Assembly (NCBI RefSeq): GCF_009617755.1
Contig: NZ_BGZH01000001.1
Span: 806,001-870,000, forward strand
DNA: 64,000 nucleotides
Direction of reading: 5' to 3'
Source: Marinobacter salsuginis
GTDB taxonomy: Bacteria; Pseudomonadota; Gammaproteobacteria; Pseudomonadales; Oleiphilaceae
Shown here piece after piece: positions 1 through 10,759 of this stretch. A model generated the notes under the pieces. That model had not been told where the DNA came from. It saw only the letters and a program-made list of their open reading frames with translations, and made no database searches. Made by a program: the position numbers and the translations under genes. How positions within the stretch are numbered: the stretch's first letter is position 1; each line of letters opens with the position of its first letter.

Positions 1-60
1 AGCGATCAGGTGGCAGGTAAAACCGTCCGCATGGGTGAGGCCTTTGGAGCCCTGGCCTGA
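1..60 (+). CDS. 3' end of an unidentified CDS (partial)
   Basis: Frame 1 is open from the first base and ends in TGA at 58-60, giving the C-terminal 19 residues SDQVAGKTVRMGEAFGALA. It converges on epmA, which ends only 15 bases further on. The tail is too short to assign a family, and it could be a chance open frame, although the tight convergent spacing is what one expects of a real gene end. No function is proposed. Confidence 0.4.
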   Translation, partial: SDQVAGKTVRMGEAFGALA

Positions 61-75
61 TCGGTTCTTTTAGGC

Positions 76-1044
76 TCACGCCCGCTCGAACGGAAAGGCG
101 AGAACCTCACTGATATCCTGAACCCCGAGTTTGAGCATCAACAGGCGATCCAGTCCGAGCGCGACACCAGCGCACTCGGGCAATCCCTGCTCAAGACCGG
201 CAAGAAACGCCTCATCCAGCGCCATTTCGGGCTTTCCGGAGTGCCTTCGAAGCTGATTATCGGCTTCAAATCTCAGCCTCTGTTCCTGCGGATCGGTCAA
301 CTCCCAGTAGCCGTTACACAGTTCAAGGCCATCTATGTAGAGCTCGAAACGGTGCGCCGTTTCGTAACCCTGCGAAAGTGAGACCCTGGCCAGAGAGGCC
401 TGCGACGCCGGATAGCCGGTTATGAACACGGGTCTGTCCCGGCCAAGATGCGGCTCTACTGCAAAACTCATCAGCAGATCCAGGCAGCCATCGCGCCCGA
501 GATCCGCCAACTGTTCCGGCTCCATCCATTGTTCGCAGCGACGCATCAGTTCCCGATCAGTTGCCGCAAAAGGATCAAGGCCCGCCCAGCGCTCCAGTGC
601 GTCCCGATACTGGATAGTGACTGGTCGCTGACATTGCAGCCAGCCGCAAACGAGATCCGACACTTCTTCCATAAGCGCCACGTCATCAAAACCCGTCCGA
701 TACCATTCCAGCATCGAGAATTCCGGGTTATGGCGACGCCCCTGCTCGCCGTTGCGGAACACCCTGGAGATCTGATAGATCGAACCTGAGCCAGCTGCAA
801 GCAGACGCTTCATGTGGTATTCGGGAGAGGTCTGGAGCCAACCCCCGGTCCTGGAACCGGCGGTGACCTGGGCGTGAATGCCATCGAGGTTGACGTCGGT
901 GACGCCGCACCGCCCCAGAATCGGCGTCTCGACCTCAAGCACCCCTCTTCTCGCAAAAAAGCCGCGCACAAACGCCAGTTGCTGTGCACGGCTTTCCAGG
1001 GCAGCCTGCGAGGCAGAAGGCTGCCAGACAGGTTTGCGGGTCAT
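76..1044 (-). CDS. epmA: EF-P lysine (beta-lysyl) ligase EpmA/PoxA
   Basis: This 322-residue class II aminoacyl-tRNA-synthetase-like protein resembles the catalytic core of lysyl-tRNA synthetase without the anticodon-binding domain, the normal size for EpmA. Visible features are the FFARRGVLEVETPIL segment (about residues 28-42), the motif 2-like region FRNGEQGRRHNPEFSMLEWY (about 96-115) and the C-terminal motif 3 GVALGLDRLLMLKLG. By family knowledge it activates (R)-beta-lysine as an adenylate and attaches it to Lys34 of EF-P, which helps ribosomes through polyproline stretches. It lies 7 bases downstream of efp on the same strand, so the enzyme and its substrate are almost certainly co-transcribed. 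epmB is divergent on the other side of efp, completing the pathway. Confidence 0.96.
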   Translation of the reverse strand: MTRKPVWQPSASQAALESRAQQLAFVRGFFARRGVLEVETPILGRCGVTDVNLDGIHAQVTAGSRTGGWLQTSPEYHMKRLLAAGSGSIYQISRVFRNGEQGRRHNPEFSMLEWYRTGFDDVALMEEVSDLVCGWLQCQRPVTIQYRDALERWAGLDPFAATDRELMRRCEQWMEPEQLADLGRDGCLDLLMSFAVEPHLGRDRPVFITGYPASQASLARVSLSQGYETAHRFELYIDGLELCNGYWELTDPQEQRLRFEADNQLRRHSGKPEMALDEAFLAGLEQGLPECAGVALGLDRLLMLKLGVQDISEVLAFPFERA

Positions 1045-1051
1045 GGCTGGA

Positions 1052-1627
1052 TTAACTGCTCTTCACCCGGCTGACGTATTCGCCGGAGCGGGTATCAACC
1101 TTGAGTACTTCACCGATGGTAATGAACAGAGGTACGTTGACCACGGCACCGGTGGAGAGCGTCGCGGGCTTGGAGCCGCCCTGGGCGGTGTCGCCCTTCA
1201 TGCCCGGGTCGGTATCGACCACTTCCAGCTCGACGAAATTGGGGGGCGTTACCGAAAGTGGCGAGCCGTTGTAGAGCGTCACGGTGTACACGTCCTGCTC
1301 TTTCAGCCACTTCAGGGCATCGCCGACCGCCTTGGCATCAGCCGGGTACTGTTCAAAAGAGCCGTCAGTGAGCATGAAGTGCCAGAACTCACCATCGGTA
1401 TAGAGGTATTCCATGTCCTGATCAATGACATCTGCGGCTTCCAGAGTTTCGCCGGACTTGAACGTGCGCTCCCAGACCCGGTTGGTCATGAGGTTACGCA
1501 GCTTTACGCGGTTGAAGGCCTGCCCCTTACCGGGTTTTACAAACTCGTTCTCGAGAATGATGCAGGGGTCGCCATCCAGCAAAACCTTAAGACCGCCGCG
1601 AAATTCGTTGGTAGAATATGAAGCCAT
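1052..1627 (-). CDS. efp: Translation elongation factor P
   Basis: This 191-residue protein has the EF-P architecture: an N-terminal KOW-like domain, then two OB-fold domains, ending [20 protein letters not shown]. The loop KPGKGQAF places the modified lysine exactly at residue 34, the target of EpmA. The reading frame stays open 38 codons further upstream, but the ATG giving [12 protein letters not shown] is chosen because it gives the usual length and puts Lys34 in register. The gene is first in an efp-epmA pair. Only 45 bases separate its start from that of divergent epmB, so both promoters must be packed into this gap or overlap the coding starts. Confidence 0.97.
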   Translation of the reverse strand: MASYSTNEFRGGLKVLLDGDPCIILENEFVKPGKGQAFNRVKLRNLMTNRVWERTFKSGETLEAADVIDQDMEYLYTDGEFWHFMLTDGSFEQYPADAKAVGDALKWLKEQDVYTVTLYNGSPLSVTPPNFVELEVVDTDPGMKGDTAQGGSKPATLSTGAVVNVPLFITIGEVLKVDTRSGEYVSRVKSS

Positions 1628-1672
1628 GAAATGTCCACCTGACAAAATGCTGTTTAGAATTCGAAGGGCGTT

Positions 1673-2713
1673 ATGATACAGCGAACCCCCGCCCGTATAG
1701 AAGCCCACCTTTCCGACCACGAACATCGCAGCTGGCAGCAATTGCTGTCGGACTCCGTAACGTCGCCGGAAGAGCTGCTCCGACGCCTGGAGTTACCCGA
1801 GGAACCGTGGCTGTCGGCGGCACGGCAAGGCCATGGCCTGTTTTCGGTGCGGGTGCCCGAACCGTTTCTCGCTCGCATGGAAAAGGGTAATCCCGCTGAC
1901 CCCCTGCTCAGACAGGTGCTTCCTCTTGCTGAAGAAACCGGTCACGCGCCGGGTTTTGTCAGCGACCCACTGGAAGAGTCGGGCGCTATTGCCACCACCG
2001 GGCTGATTCGCAAATACCGCAGCCGGGCGCTATTAATGGTGACCGGACAATGCGCGATCAACTGCCGCTACTGTTTTCGCAGGCACTTCCCCTATGATAA
2101 ACAACGACTGAACCCGGATGACAGAAAGCAGGTCATTGACACCCTGGCGGCCAGCCCGGAAATCAATGAAGTCATTTTCAGCGGCGGCGACCCCCTGGCT
2201 GTTAACGACAGACTGCTGGCTCAATGGGCAACCGCTATCAGTGGCATCCCGCACATTCGTCGCCTGCGCTTGCATACACGCCTGCCAGTGGTCATCCCGC
2301 AAAGGGTCTGTGACGAGCTTTTGAAATGGCTCTCCACAACGCCCCTTCAGATCGTGATCGTGTTGCACGTAAATCATCCAGCGGAAATAGACACCGCCAC
2401 GCGCCGGGCCCTCTCTTATCTCCGGGCTGCAGGCGTAACACTGCTTAACCAGAGCGTTATCCTGAGGGGAGTAAATGATCAGGCTTCGGTGCTTGAGGAG
2501 CTGAGCGAGACCCTGTTTGAAGCAGGCGTCCTGCCCTATTACCTGCACGCATTTGACCCGGTGGCAGGCGCCCACCACTACGATGTGCCGGATGAAGAAG
2601 CACGACATCTGGTGCGTGAACTGCTGTCGAGATTGCCAGGATTCCTGGTGCCAAAGCTGGTAAGAGAGGAGCCCGGCAAGGAAAGCAAGACCCCGATCAA
2701 CCTGTTCCCGTGA
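1673..2713 (+). CDS. epmB: EF-P beta-lysylation protein EpmB (lysine 2,3-aminomutase-like)
   Basis: This is a 346-residue radical SAM enzyme. The CxxxCxxC motif for the 4Fe-4S cluster is at Cys127, Cys131 and Cys134 (CAINCRYC), followed by FRRHFPYD and the glycine-rich SGGDPL segment. These are hallmarks of the lysine 2,3-aminomutase family; the short length and position next to efp identify EpmB. It isomerises (S)-alpha-lysine to (R)-beta-lysine, the substrate of EpmA. AAGGG lies 5 bases before the ATG. It is transcribed divergently from efp-epmA. Confidence 0.95.
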   Translation: MIQRTPARIEAHLSDHEHRSWQQLLSDSVTSPEELLRRLELPEEPWLSAARQGHGLFSVRVPEPFLARMEKGNPADPLLRQVLPLAEETGHAPGFVSDPLEESGAIATTGLIRKYRSRALLMVTGQCAINCRYCFRRHFPYDKQRLNPDDRKQVIDTLAASPEINEVIFSGGDPLAVNDRLLAQWATAISGIPHIRRLRLHTRLPVVIPQRVCDELLKWLSTTPLQIVIVLHVNHPAEIDTATRRALSYLRAAGVTLLNQSVILRGVNDQASVLEELSETLFEAGVLPYYLHAFDPVAGAHHYDVPDEEARHLVRELLSRLPGFLVPKLVREEPGKESKTPINLFP

Positions 2714-2938
2714 CCGGCATCGCAAAAAAGGGCCCGATTTCACTTGTCAAAGATTGTCAACTCATGATCTTCTCGCTTTTTACGACTGGTTTGCTACTTT
2801 AAAGTCCAGTAACGTTGAAGATAAAAACATGTATTTACGGCGTTTTCCTGACAGGCCGGTGGACACTCAGTAGCCACCAGTGGCCGGACAGGGCCAACCC
2901 CGGAATACCACCTGTGGTCCAGACATTGGCATGCATTC

Positions 2939-4744
2939 ATGGAAGGTAAGACCCTGAAACCTGATCTCCGCGTTCCCGAACAGAAAACGGCCAGTCTGTC
3001 GTTCTGTGACACGACGCCCAAGGCGTTCCGGGTCTGGATCGACCAATTGCCTATGGCCAATATCGGCGAGGTATCACGGCAGCTCTACCATGCCATTATC
3101 GAGCTGAACCACCTGTTTCTGACACCCCAGCAACGCATGCAGTTCCTGGAGCTTATCCGGGAAAAGATTCATTTCGTGTGCAACGAGCTTTCCCGGCACT
3201 ACCTCGGTCTGGCCGTGGCGCTTCCTGAAAAGCAGAGGAAAATCGCCAACCTGTCCCAGGCGCTTCAATTACACCTGGCCGGCGGTTACAAACTGTGTCT
3301 GCTGGAGTTCATCGACAACGGAGGCCTGGACAAAAACCGCCGCCAGATTGCCACCGCAGCGCATCGCGCCATTTCCGAACTTTCGGCAACGATTCTGAGA
3401 TCACATCAACTCTATTGCCCCAGCCCTGCCCAGAGCTGGCTCGAGTGTCATCGGCTGTACCGGTTTGCCCATCGCAACAAGCTCTCCGTGGTTCAGGTGG
3501 AAGACGACACGCTCCTGCATCGTCGCACCAGCTCAGTAGCCGATGCCTACAAGAGAATTCTCCTTCTTGGCTGTGCTCGTCCGAATCAGCTGCGACAGTC
3601 GGAACTTCTGCATGTCTATGAGCTTTGTGAATCATGGACTGACCACACCCGTTGCGGGCCTGATATCGGTGACGACAGTCTCTTCGTAATCAACATGGAA
3701 AGGGACAACCCACCGTTTTACCGCAGCCTTCTGGAACAAAAGCCCGGTGATGAGAGCTTTGGCTTCGATACCCGGGATCTCTCGGCGATGCTCTCTGAAA
3801 CGCTTCACGCCCGGCGTGAGCATAAGGAGACAGATCACGAACTGAGAGTACCGGCAAAGGTCAGCGACACCCTGCTCACCCATCTCAGCCAGGCCCTGGG
3901 CATTCTCGCCAAGCGAAATTTCAACCGAATCGCCAGCCAGGGATCTCTCGAAGTGTGCGTGGGTCTGACCGCCGCCCATTACTTCATCGCCGGCGAGAAA
4001 ACGTTTACCGAATTCGTGAATGGCAATGACAACGGCCATCATGAGGATGAAAACCTGTTCGTACGGTCTTCACGCCAGAAACAGGATGCCTGGTCGGGCG
4101 CCCACGATGCAGGGCCCAGCGATGAACGACTCCACGCCGCCGATACGCCCATCAATTTCAAAGGTTCCTTCGGCAACTCGCAGGCGCCATCGACGGACAG
4201 GAATCGGCCAAGGTCTCACCATTCCCTGTTGATCAATACAAGTCCGGGCGGCTACTGCGTTGCCTGGGAAAGCCATGTGCCACCCTCACTGCAGGCCGGT
4301 GAAATTCTGGGAGTTCGAGAGCAAAGCAGCCACCCCTGGAGCGTAGCCGTTGTGCGCTGGATTCGTCAGATCAAGAACCAGGGTACGCAGGTCGGAATTG
4401 AGCTCCTGGCCCCCAGCGCCTCACCCTGTGGGGTTCGCCTTGTTCAGAAGGTGGGAAATAGCAGCGAATATCTACGTGGCTTGCTGCTGCCGGAAATCAG
4501 CGTGGTCAACCAATCCGCTACGCTGATCACACCTCGCCTGCCGTTCCAGTCCGGGAGCCGAATTTCCCTGCTCCACGACGGCCGGGAGGACCAAGGACAA
4601 CTGTCTCGCAAGGTCTCCTCCACCGGCAGCATCAGCCAGTTCGAACTCAAATTGCAGAATGCCGCAACGCTGAATGCTGGCGCCCCACCAGCATCGTCCG
4701 GTGCCAGCGAGGATGAGTTCGACTCGCTCTGGCCATCGCTGTAA
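2939..4744 (+). CDS. PilZ-like domain protein upstream of fimX
   Basis: The 601-residue protein has no signal peptide or membrane segment and is probably cytoplasmic. Residues 1-310 look mainly helical. Two C-terminal stretches look beta-rich: about 311-365, with RNFNR followed by EVCVGLTAAHYFI, and about 420-520, where NTSPGG (433-438) matches the NxSxxG half of the PilZ c-di-GMP motif. The nearest RxxxR (421-425) is only 8 residues before it, shorter than usual, so ligand binding is uncertain. It sits 107 bases before a FimX homologue on the same strand, suggesting a shared role in c-di-GMP control of type IV pili or surface behaviour. The start ATG has no obvious Shine-Dalgarno sequence. 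The family name is unknown to me. Confidence 0.7.
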   Translation: MEGKTLKPDLRVPEQKTASLSFCDTTPKAFRVWIDQLPMANIGEVSRQLYHAIIELNHLFLTPQQRMQFLELIREKIHFVCNELSRHYLGLAVALPEKQRKIANLSQALQLHLAGGYKLCLLEFIDNGGLDKNRRQIATAAHRAISELSATILRSHQLYCPSPAQSWLECHRLYRFAHRNKLSVVQVEDDTLLHRRTSSVADAYKRILLLGCARPNQLRQSELLHVYELCESWTDHTRCGPDIGDDSLFVINMERDNPPFYRSLLEQKPGDESFGFDTRDLSAMLSETLHARREHKETDHELRVPAKVSDTLLTHLSQALGILAKRNFNRIASQGSLEVCVGLTAAHYFIAGEKTFTEFVNGNDNGHHEDENLFVRSSRQKQDAWSGAHDAGPSDERLHAADTPINFKGSFGNSQAPSTDRNRPRSHHSLLINTSPGGYCVAWESHVPPSLQAGEILGVREQSSHPWSVAVVRWIRQIKNQGTQVGIELLAPSASPCGVRLVQKVGNSSEYLRGLLLPEISVVNQSATLITPRLPFQSGSRISLLHDGREDQGQLSRKVSSTGSISQFELKLQNAATLNAGAPPASSGASEDEFDSLWPSL

Positions 4745-4851
4745 GGTCACCAAACTGAGACACCGGCCCCGGCAGAGGGTTGTTATTGAACCACAACCCC
4801 TGCATCATTCAGCGTTAGTGAATGAACCGTGTATCACGAGACGCCCTTCGA

Positions 4852-6936
4852 ATGCAGAAAAAGAACGCGACCGTACACCTGCTGATTCTTGATCCATCGC
4901 AAAACGATGCCGAATCGCTGGTCAGCCTGCTCCGCAACTCCGGCAAGGCCACCCGAGCCCACAGAATCACCTCGGAAGAAGATCTTGAGGAGACGCTGAA
5001 AGCGGGAAACTGGGATCTCCTTCTGGCCCGTGATCTGGACCAGGAATTCTCGGCCGATGATGCCCTTGCCATGATCCGCAGGATGGACAAGGACATTCCG
5101 TTTATCCTCCTAACGGAAGAGGAAAGCCGCGAACGCACGGTTGGCATGATGAAGGCAGGCGCCCAGGATACTGTGGCTTTTGAGCATACCGACCTGATTG
5201 TTCTGAAGGTAAACCGAGAGCTGGCAGCCCTTGATGAGCGCCGAAGACGTCGTGTTCTGGAATCCCACCTGCGAGAGGCAGAACAGCGCTGTCAGTTGCT
5301 CCTCGAGAGCTCCAAGGATGCCATTGCCTACATCAACGACGGCATGCATATCTATGCCAACCAGTCGTACATGGAATTCCTCGGATACGACGATATTGAC
5401 GACCTTATCTGCGTTCCGGTGCTGGACACCCTTACTCCGGAAAGCCAGGAAAAGTACAAGGAGTTCATGAAGTCGTTTGCCGAAAAGGGCGAAGACGGCA
5501 TGACCATGAACTGCACGGCACGGCGTAGCGACGATCACGAATTGAACGTCACGATGTCGGTGTCGGCTGCGACCTATGACGGCGAGGCCTGCACACAGAT
5601 TGTGTTGCAGCCAGAGCACAGCGATGCGGAACTGGAAGAAAAGCTTCGCCAGATCAGCAGTCAGGATCTTTTGACTGGCCTCTACAACCGTCAGTACCTG
5701 ATGGATGCACTCGCCGAAGCCATTGCCACTGCCGGCAAGAAGAATGAGACAGGTGCGCTGGCTTACATCGCCCTGGACAACTTCATGAGCATGAAGGGGC
5801 AGGTAGGCATTTCCGGCGCAGACTTGCTCTTGGGGGATCTGGCCAACCTGCTCAAGGAACAGGCCGGAGAGGAGCTCACCCTGGCACGACTGAGCGACGA
5901 TGCCTTCAGCCTGCTGTGCCAGCCATGCGACGAAGGCACGATGGTCGAACACGCCGAGCGTATCCGTAAGGCCGTAGAAGACCATCTTTTCGACATCAAT
6001 GATCGCACGGTACAGCTGACTGTGAGCATCGGTGTTGCGTCAATTACCGAGAACTCTCCGAAGGCCGAGGAGCTCATGGCCCGGGCGCATACGGCGTCTG
6101 CGGAAGTGCGCAAGCTCGAGGGTCATGCCGAAGGCAACGGTGTGGTGGTGTACAACCCGGCCGACTTCGAAACACTGGATCAAAGCAATTCGGTGGAAGC
6201 GATTCAGAAAGCCCTGGAAGACAACCGATTCCGCCTTCTGTTCCAACCGATCATCAACCTGCGCGGTGAAGGCGAAGAGCATTACGAAGCCTTCGTGCGT
6301 ATGCTCGACAAGGACGACGAGGAAGTCTCACCCTATGACTTCCTGCCGCCGACGGGCCCGAGCGACACCGCTATCAAGATCGACCGCTGGGTTATCCTGC
6401 AGACCATCAAGCAGCTCTCCAGCCACCGGTCACGGGGTCACGATACCCGCCTGTTTCTCAATGTGACGGCTGAAACCCTGCAGGATAAGACCTTCACTCC
6501 CTGGCTGAGTGTCGCCCTGAAGGCCGCTCGTCTGCCCGGAGACTCCCTGATCTTCCAGATCCGTGAAGGCGATGCCAACAACTTCATGAAGCAGGCGAAA
6601 GAGTTCACCAAGGCAGTCCACGAGCTTCACTGCAAGGTGTCCATCGCCCAGTTCGGCTGCGCCCTCAATCCGTTCAATACCCTGAAGCACATCGATACCG
6701 ACTACGTGAAAATCGATGGTTCCTTCACGGAAGAAATCCAGAAGAGCGAGGAGGCCAAGGAGCAGGTCAAGGAAATGGTCAAGAGCCTGCAGTCCAGCGG
6801 CAAGCTCACCATCATTCCGCTGGTGGAGAACGCCGGCGTTCTCGCCACACTATGGCAGGCCGGCGTGAATTACATTCAGGGCTACTATCTGCAGGCGCCG
6901 GTACCGGAAATGAACTACGACTTCGGCGACAACTGA
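4852..6936 (+). CDS. fimX: FimX-type degenerate REC-PAS-GGDEF-EAL c-di-GMP effector
   Basis: The domain order is receiver (about 18-130, counted from the upstream ATG at 4822), PAS (155-265), GGDEF-like (280-440) and EAL-like (455-700). The GGDEF signature is replaced by SDDAF (358-362), EAL by EAF (489-491), and the catalytic DDFG by AQFG, so neither synthesis nor hydrolysis of c-di-GMP is expected. The receiver lacks the usual phosphoacceptor context (LLLAR). In FimX the degenerate EAL domain binds c-di-GMP and promotes type IV pilus assembly through PilZ/PilB. The start at 4852 (MQKKNATVHLL) fits FimX N-termini; 4822 adds 10 residues and neither has a good ribosome site. The order fimX-serB-parC matches Pseudomonas aeruginosa. 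Confidence 0.85.
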   Translation: MQKKNATVHLLILDPSQNDAESLVSLLRNSGKATRAHRITSEEDLEETLKAGNWDLLLARDLDQEFSADDALAMIRRMDKDIPFILLTEEESRERTVGMMKAGAQDTVAFEHTDLIVLKVNRELAALDERRRRRVLESHLREAEQRCQLLLESSKDAIAYINDGMHIYANQSYMEFLGYDDIDDLICVPVLDTLTPESQEKYKEFMKSFAEKGEDGMTMNCTARRSDDHELNVTMSVSAATYDGEACTQIVLQPEHSDAELEEKLRQISSQDLLTGLYNRQYLMDALAEAIATAGKKNETGALAYIALDNFMSMKGQVGISGADLLLGDLANLLKEQAGEELTLARLSDDAFSLLCQPCDEGTMVEHAERIRKAVEDHLFDINDRTVQLTVSIGVASITENSPKAEELMARAHTASAEVRKLEGHAEGNGVVVYNPADFETLDQSNSVEAIQKALEDNRFRLLFQPIINLRGEGEEHYEAFVRMLDKDDEEVSPYDFLPPTGPSDTAIKIDRWVILQTIKQLSSHRSRGHDTRLFLNVTAETLQDKTFTPWLSVALKAARLPGDSLIFQIREGDANNFMKQAKEFTKAVHELHCKVSIAQFGCALNPFNTLKHIDTDYVKIDGSFTEEIQKSEEAKEQVKEMVKSLQSSGKLTIIPLVENAGVLATLWQAGVNYIQGYYLQAPVPEMNYDFGDN

Positions 6937-6947
6937 GCCTGATCGGC

Positions 6948-8180
6948 TCAGAAGTCGGCGTTTTCCAGACTCTGGTTGGTTTCGCTCTCCCGGAAACCAA
7001 TCAGATAAAGGATTGCGTCCAGACCCAGCGTGGAAATCGCATGGCGAGCCGACTCCTTGACCATCGGCTTGGCACGGAACGCCACACCCAGGCCAGCCTG
7101 ACTGAGCATGGGGAGGTCATTGGCACCGTCACCCACGGCAATCACCTGTTCCCGGGAAATATGCTCCTTCTCGGCGATCTCCAGCAACAGTTCTGCCTTC
7201 CGCTTGCCGTCCACAATCTGCCCTGACACCCGTCCGGTGACCTTGCCAGCCTCGATCTCAAGCTCGTTCGCGTAGATGTAATCGATGCCAAGTTTGCGCT
7301 GCAGATGGCGGGCAAAGTAGGTGAATCCGCCCGACAGGATGGCCGTGCGATAACCCAGTGCCTTGAGACTTCGAATCAGGTGCTCAGCCCCCTCGGTCAT
7401 TCGCAGCCGTGAGGCGATGCCCTCAAGTACCGACTCGTCCAGCCCCTTCAAAAGCGCAAGGCGCTCGGCGAAACTCTGGCTGAAATCCAGTTCGCCCTGC
7501 ATGGCCCTCTCGGTAATCTCCGCCACCTGCTCGCCCACGCCGGCTTCCGCCGCGAGTTCGTCGATCACTTCGGCTTCGATCAGCGTAGAGTCCATATCAA
7601 AGACCACGAGACGACGATTACGCCGGAAAATGGAATCCTCCTGGAACGCAATATCCACATTCATTTCGCCGGCGATGTGCAGGAAGTCAGCGCGCAACTG
7701 CTCGAGATCCGATGGTGTACCCCGAACCGAAAACTCGACACAGGCAATCCGGTTATCGGCGGCGTTCAGAGAAGGCCGGGCAGACAGCCGGGAAATATTG
7801 TCGATATTCAGGCCGTGGCGGGCGGTAATGGCCGAAACACGGGCAATCTGCTCGGCTTTGATATCTCGGGCCAGCAGCGTCACGATGTAGCAGGCCCGGT
7901 TCCGGGCGGCGGCCCAGGATTGGTATTCCTCCACCGTGATGGGCGCAAACCGCACCTGCAGATCCAGGGCATGGAGCCGGAACAACAGATCCCTGATGAC
8001 CGGAGAGGATTTGGACTCGTCCGGAATTTCGATCAGGATGCCCCAGGTCAGGTGATCGTGGATGACCGCCTGGCCAATATCCAGAATCCGCACATCGTAA
8101 CGCCCCATGATGCCGGTGATTTCCGACGTCAGGCCCGGCTTGTCACGTCCGGAGACATTAATCAGTACCAGTTCACTCAC
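6948..8180 (-). CDS. serB: Phosphoserine phosphatase SerB
   Basis: This 410-residue enzyme carries two N-terminal ACT-like regions ([20 protein letters not shown] and [17 protein letters not shown]) and a C-terminal HAD phosphatase domain with the DxDxT nucleophile motif [17 protein letters not shown] and the late motif [10 protein letters not shown]. It removes phosphate from O-phosphoserine in the last step of serine synthesis; serA lies about 41 kb away in this window. The GTG at 8180 is chosen as start because GAGG lies about 9 bases upstream; a second in-frame GTG at 8195 would add five residues. The start overlaps the parC stop by 8 bases, so translation is probably coupled to parC. Confidence 0.95.
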   Translation of the reverse strand: MSELVLINVSGRDKPGLTSEITGIMGRYDVRILDIGQAVIHDHLTWGILIEIPDESKSSPVIRDLLFRLHALDLQVRFAPITVEEYQSWAAARNRACYIVTLLARDIKAEQIARVSAITARHGLNIDNISRLSARPSLNAADNRIACVEFSVRGTPSDLEQLRADFLHIAGEMNVDIAFQEDSIFRRNRRLVVFDMDSTLIEAEVIDELAAEAGVGEQVAEITERAMQGELDFSQSFAERLALLKGLDESVLEGIASRLRMTEGAEHLIRSLKALGYRTAILSGGFTYFARHLQRKLGIDYIYANELEIEAGKVTGRVSGQIVDGKRKAELLLEIAEKEHISREQVIAVGDGANDLPMLSQAGLGVAFRAKPMVKESARHAISTLGLDAILYLIGFRESETNQSLENADF

Positions 8181-10482
8181 TGTCGACACCCTCACTGTCT
8201 GAGCCGGCCTCTTCCTGCGCCCGAGCAGCGGAAGGAATCACATCGATGCCATCAACCCGTTGCAGTCCCCTGGGCAGCTTGTGGCCGCGCCGGCCCCGCT
8301 CTCCGAGGTAGTGTTCAAGGTCACTGAACTGGAGCCCCATCTTGCGCTTGCCCGCCCGGACCTCCAACTGGTCGTCCTCGGCAAATACGGCCACTGCTAC
8401 CACATATTCCTCACGGTTCTGGACCCTGGCAGAAGGAATGCTGATGATCTTGTTACCCTTACCCTTGGCGAGTTCCGGCAGCTCGCTCAGCGGGAACACC
8501 AGCATACGACCCTCGTTGGACACCGCCCCAAGGTACAATGTTTTTTCAGTGCTCGGTATTACCACCGGAGCCATGATCCTGGCCCCTTTGGGGACACTCA
8601 CTACCGCCTTGCCATTGCGGTTTTTGCTGATCATGTCATTCAGTGATGTCACAAAACCATAGCCGCCATCGGTGACCAGCAGTGCCTTGCGGGACGGATC
8701 CCCCATCAACAGCCCTGAAAAGCTTGCCCCGGAAGGAGGGTTGATCCGCCCGGTTAGCGGCTCGCCCTGCCCCCTGGCAGACGGCAGGCTGTGAGCCATC
8801 AGCGAATAGGCCCGCCCGGTGGAATCCAGGAAAATCGCCTGCTGGTTATTGCGCCCCCGGGCTGCCAGTGAGAAACGGTCACCGGCTTTATAGCTCAGAC
8901 CTTCCGGCTCAATGTCGTGCCCTTTGGCGGCGCGAACCCAGCCTTTCTCGGACAACACAACGGTGACAGGATCATTCGAGACCAGATCCACTTCACTGAA
9001 GGCACGAGCCTCTTCACGCTCGACAATAGGTGAGCGACGGTCATCACCAAAGGTTTCGGCATCTGCCTGCAGCTCGCTCTTGATCAGCTCGCGGAGGCGG
9101 TCTTCAGAACCGAGGATGGACTGGAGCTCATCCCGTTCGGCTGAGAGCTCATCCTGCTCGCCCCGGATTTTCATTTCCTCGAGCTTGGCCAGATGGCGCA
9201 GCTTCAATTCGAGGATGGCCTCGGCCTGATCGGCAGACAAACCGAAACGGGCCATCAGCTCGGCCTTGGGCTTGTCTTCAGTACGGATGATTTCGATCAC
9301 TTCATCAATGTTGAGATAAGCAATCAGCAAGCCTTCCAGGATATGCAGGCGAGCAAGAACCTTGTCCAGGCGATGCTGGAGACGACGGATTACAGTAGTG
9401 CGACGGAAGGCCAGCCACTCGGTCAGAATCTGCTGCAATCCCTTCACGCCCGGCCGGCCGTCATTACCGATCACATTGATGTTGACCCGATAGGTTTTCT
9501 CGAGATCGGTGCTGGCGAACAGGTGCGCCATCAAGCCATCAAGATCGACCCGATTGGAGCGGGGCACAATCACCAGGCGGGTCGGATTTTCATGATCGGA
9601 TTCGTCACGAAGGTCGGCCACCATGGGAAGCTTCTTGGTCTGCATCTGGTGGGCAATCTGCTCCAGCACACGGTTACCGGAGACCTGGTGTGGGAGGTCC
9701 GTAACCACGATTTCGCCGCTTTCCCGAATCCAGCGGGCGCGCATCCGTAAGGATCCGCGGCCGGTTTCATACATCTGCCGGATGTCCTTCCGGGGAGTAA
9801 TGATTTCCGCCTGGGTCGGAAAATCCGGGCCTTTGATGTGTTCACAAAGCTCTTCCACCGTCGCCCCGGGCTGATCCAGCAGGCGTATACAGGCGGCGGT
9901 CACTTCCCGCACGTTGTGCGGCGGGATATCGGTGGCCATACCAACCGCAATACCGGTGGTGCCATTCAGAAGTACATGGGGCAACCGGGCAGGCAGTACC
10001 GACGGCTCTTCCATGGTGCCATCAAAATTGGGCACCCAGTCCACCGTACCCTGCCCAAGCTCGCCCAGGAGCACTTCCGCGAAAGGCGCCAGGCGGGATT
10101 CGGTGTAACGCATGGCAGCAAAAGATTTTGGGTCATCCGGCGAGCCCCAGTTGCCCTGCCCGTCCACCAGCGGGTAACGGTAAGAAAAAGGCTGGGCCAT
10201 CAGCACCATGGCTTCGTAACACGCGCTGTCACCATGGGGGTGAAATTTACCCAGCACATCGCCCACGGTGCGCGCGGACTTCTTGTATTTCGAGGTGGAT
10301 TTCAGTCCCAGCTCGGACATGGCATAGACAATTCGCCTCTGAACCGGTTTCAGGCCATCGCCGACATTGGGAAGTGCCCGGTCAAGAATGACGTACATGG
10401 AATAATCGAGATAGGCCTTCTCCGTGTAATCCCGGAGCGAAACCCTCTCGAAGCCTTCATCCGTAGTCTGAAACTCTGGCAT
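8173..10482 (-). CDS. parC: DNA topoisomerase IV subunit A
   Basis: The 769-residue protein starts [20 protein letters not shown] and has the breakage-reunion domain with catalytic Tyr126 in AAMRYTESR, a coiled-coil region around 400-470 and a C-terminal beta-propeller. It unlinks daughter chromosomes with ParE, encoded about 7 kb downstream. The quinolone-determining region reads [15 protein letters not shown], with Ser86 and Glu90 at the positions equivalent to Escherichia coli Ser80 and Glu84, so it is the wild-type, drug-sensitive form. It overlaps serB by 8 bases. Confidence 0.97.
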   Translation of the reverse strand: MPEFQTTDEGFERVSLRDYTEKAYLDYSMYVILDRALPNVGDGLKPVQRRIVYAMSELGLKSTSKYKKSARTVGDVLGKFHPHGDSACYEAMVLMAQPFSYRYPLVDGQGNWGSPDDPKSFAAMRYTESRLAPFAEVLLGELGQGTVDWVPNFDGTMEEPSVLPARLPHVLLNGTTGIAVGMATDIPPHNVREVTAACIRLLDQPGATVEELCEHIKGPDFPTQAEIITPRKDIRQMYETGRGSLRMRARWIRESGEIVVTDLPHQVSGNRVLEQIAHQMQTKKLPMVADLRDESDHENPTRLVIVPRSNRVDLDGLMAHLFASTDLEKTYRVNINVIGNDGRPGVKGLQQILTEWLAFRRTTVIRRLQHRLDKVLARLHILEGLLIAYLNIDEVIEIIRTEDKPKAELMARFGLSADQAEAILELKLRHLAKLEEMKIRGEQDELSAERDELQSILGSEDRLRELIKSELQADAETFGDDRRSPIVEREEARAFSEVDLVSNDPVTVVLSEKGWVRAAKGHDIEPEGLSYKAGDRFSLAARGRNNQQAIFLDSTGRAYSLMAHSLPSARGQGEPLTGRINPPSGASFSGLLMGDPSRKALLVTDGGYGFVTSLNDMISKNRNGKAVVSVPKGARIMAPVVIPSTEKTLYLGAVSNEGRMLVFPLSELPELAKGKGNKIISIPSARVQNREEYVVAVAVFAEDDQLEVRAGKRKMGLQFSDLEHYLGERGRRGHKLPRGLQRVDGIDVIPSAARAQEEAGSDSEGVDSE

Positions 10483-10759
10483 GGATGCCTCTTTGATTGC
10501 CTGTGTTGCCTGATTTGAAAACCATCGGTGATGCTGTGCCCTGCCCCGTAATAATCACCGGACAGCAGGAGCGCACATTATATGGAGCAAGGCGCCGATA
10601 CACCAACAACCTGCGGATTTATTGGCCAAAAACGGACCTCTGTTGTACAGACGCCTGATTCCAATAGCGGAATTCCCGCATGGAGAGTCTGTAAGGTGGG
10701 CCGTATTCTCGCATTCAGTGAATAGAAGACCGTTTTACTTCTCTGACAAGCGGAACACT

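Noticed and set aside
2939..4744. Intact PilZ c-di-GMP-binding motif in the protein upstream of fimX.
   Set aside because: NxSxxG is present, but the nearest RxxxR is only 8 residues upstream, less than the usual 20-30. I kept it as PilZ-like without claiming ligand binding.
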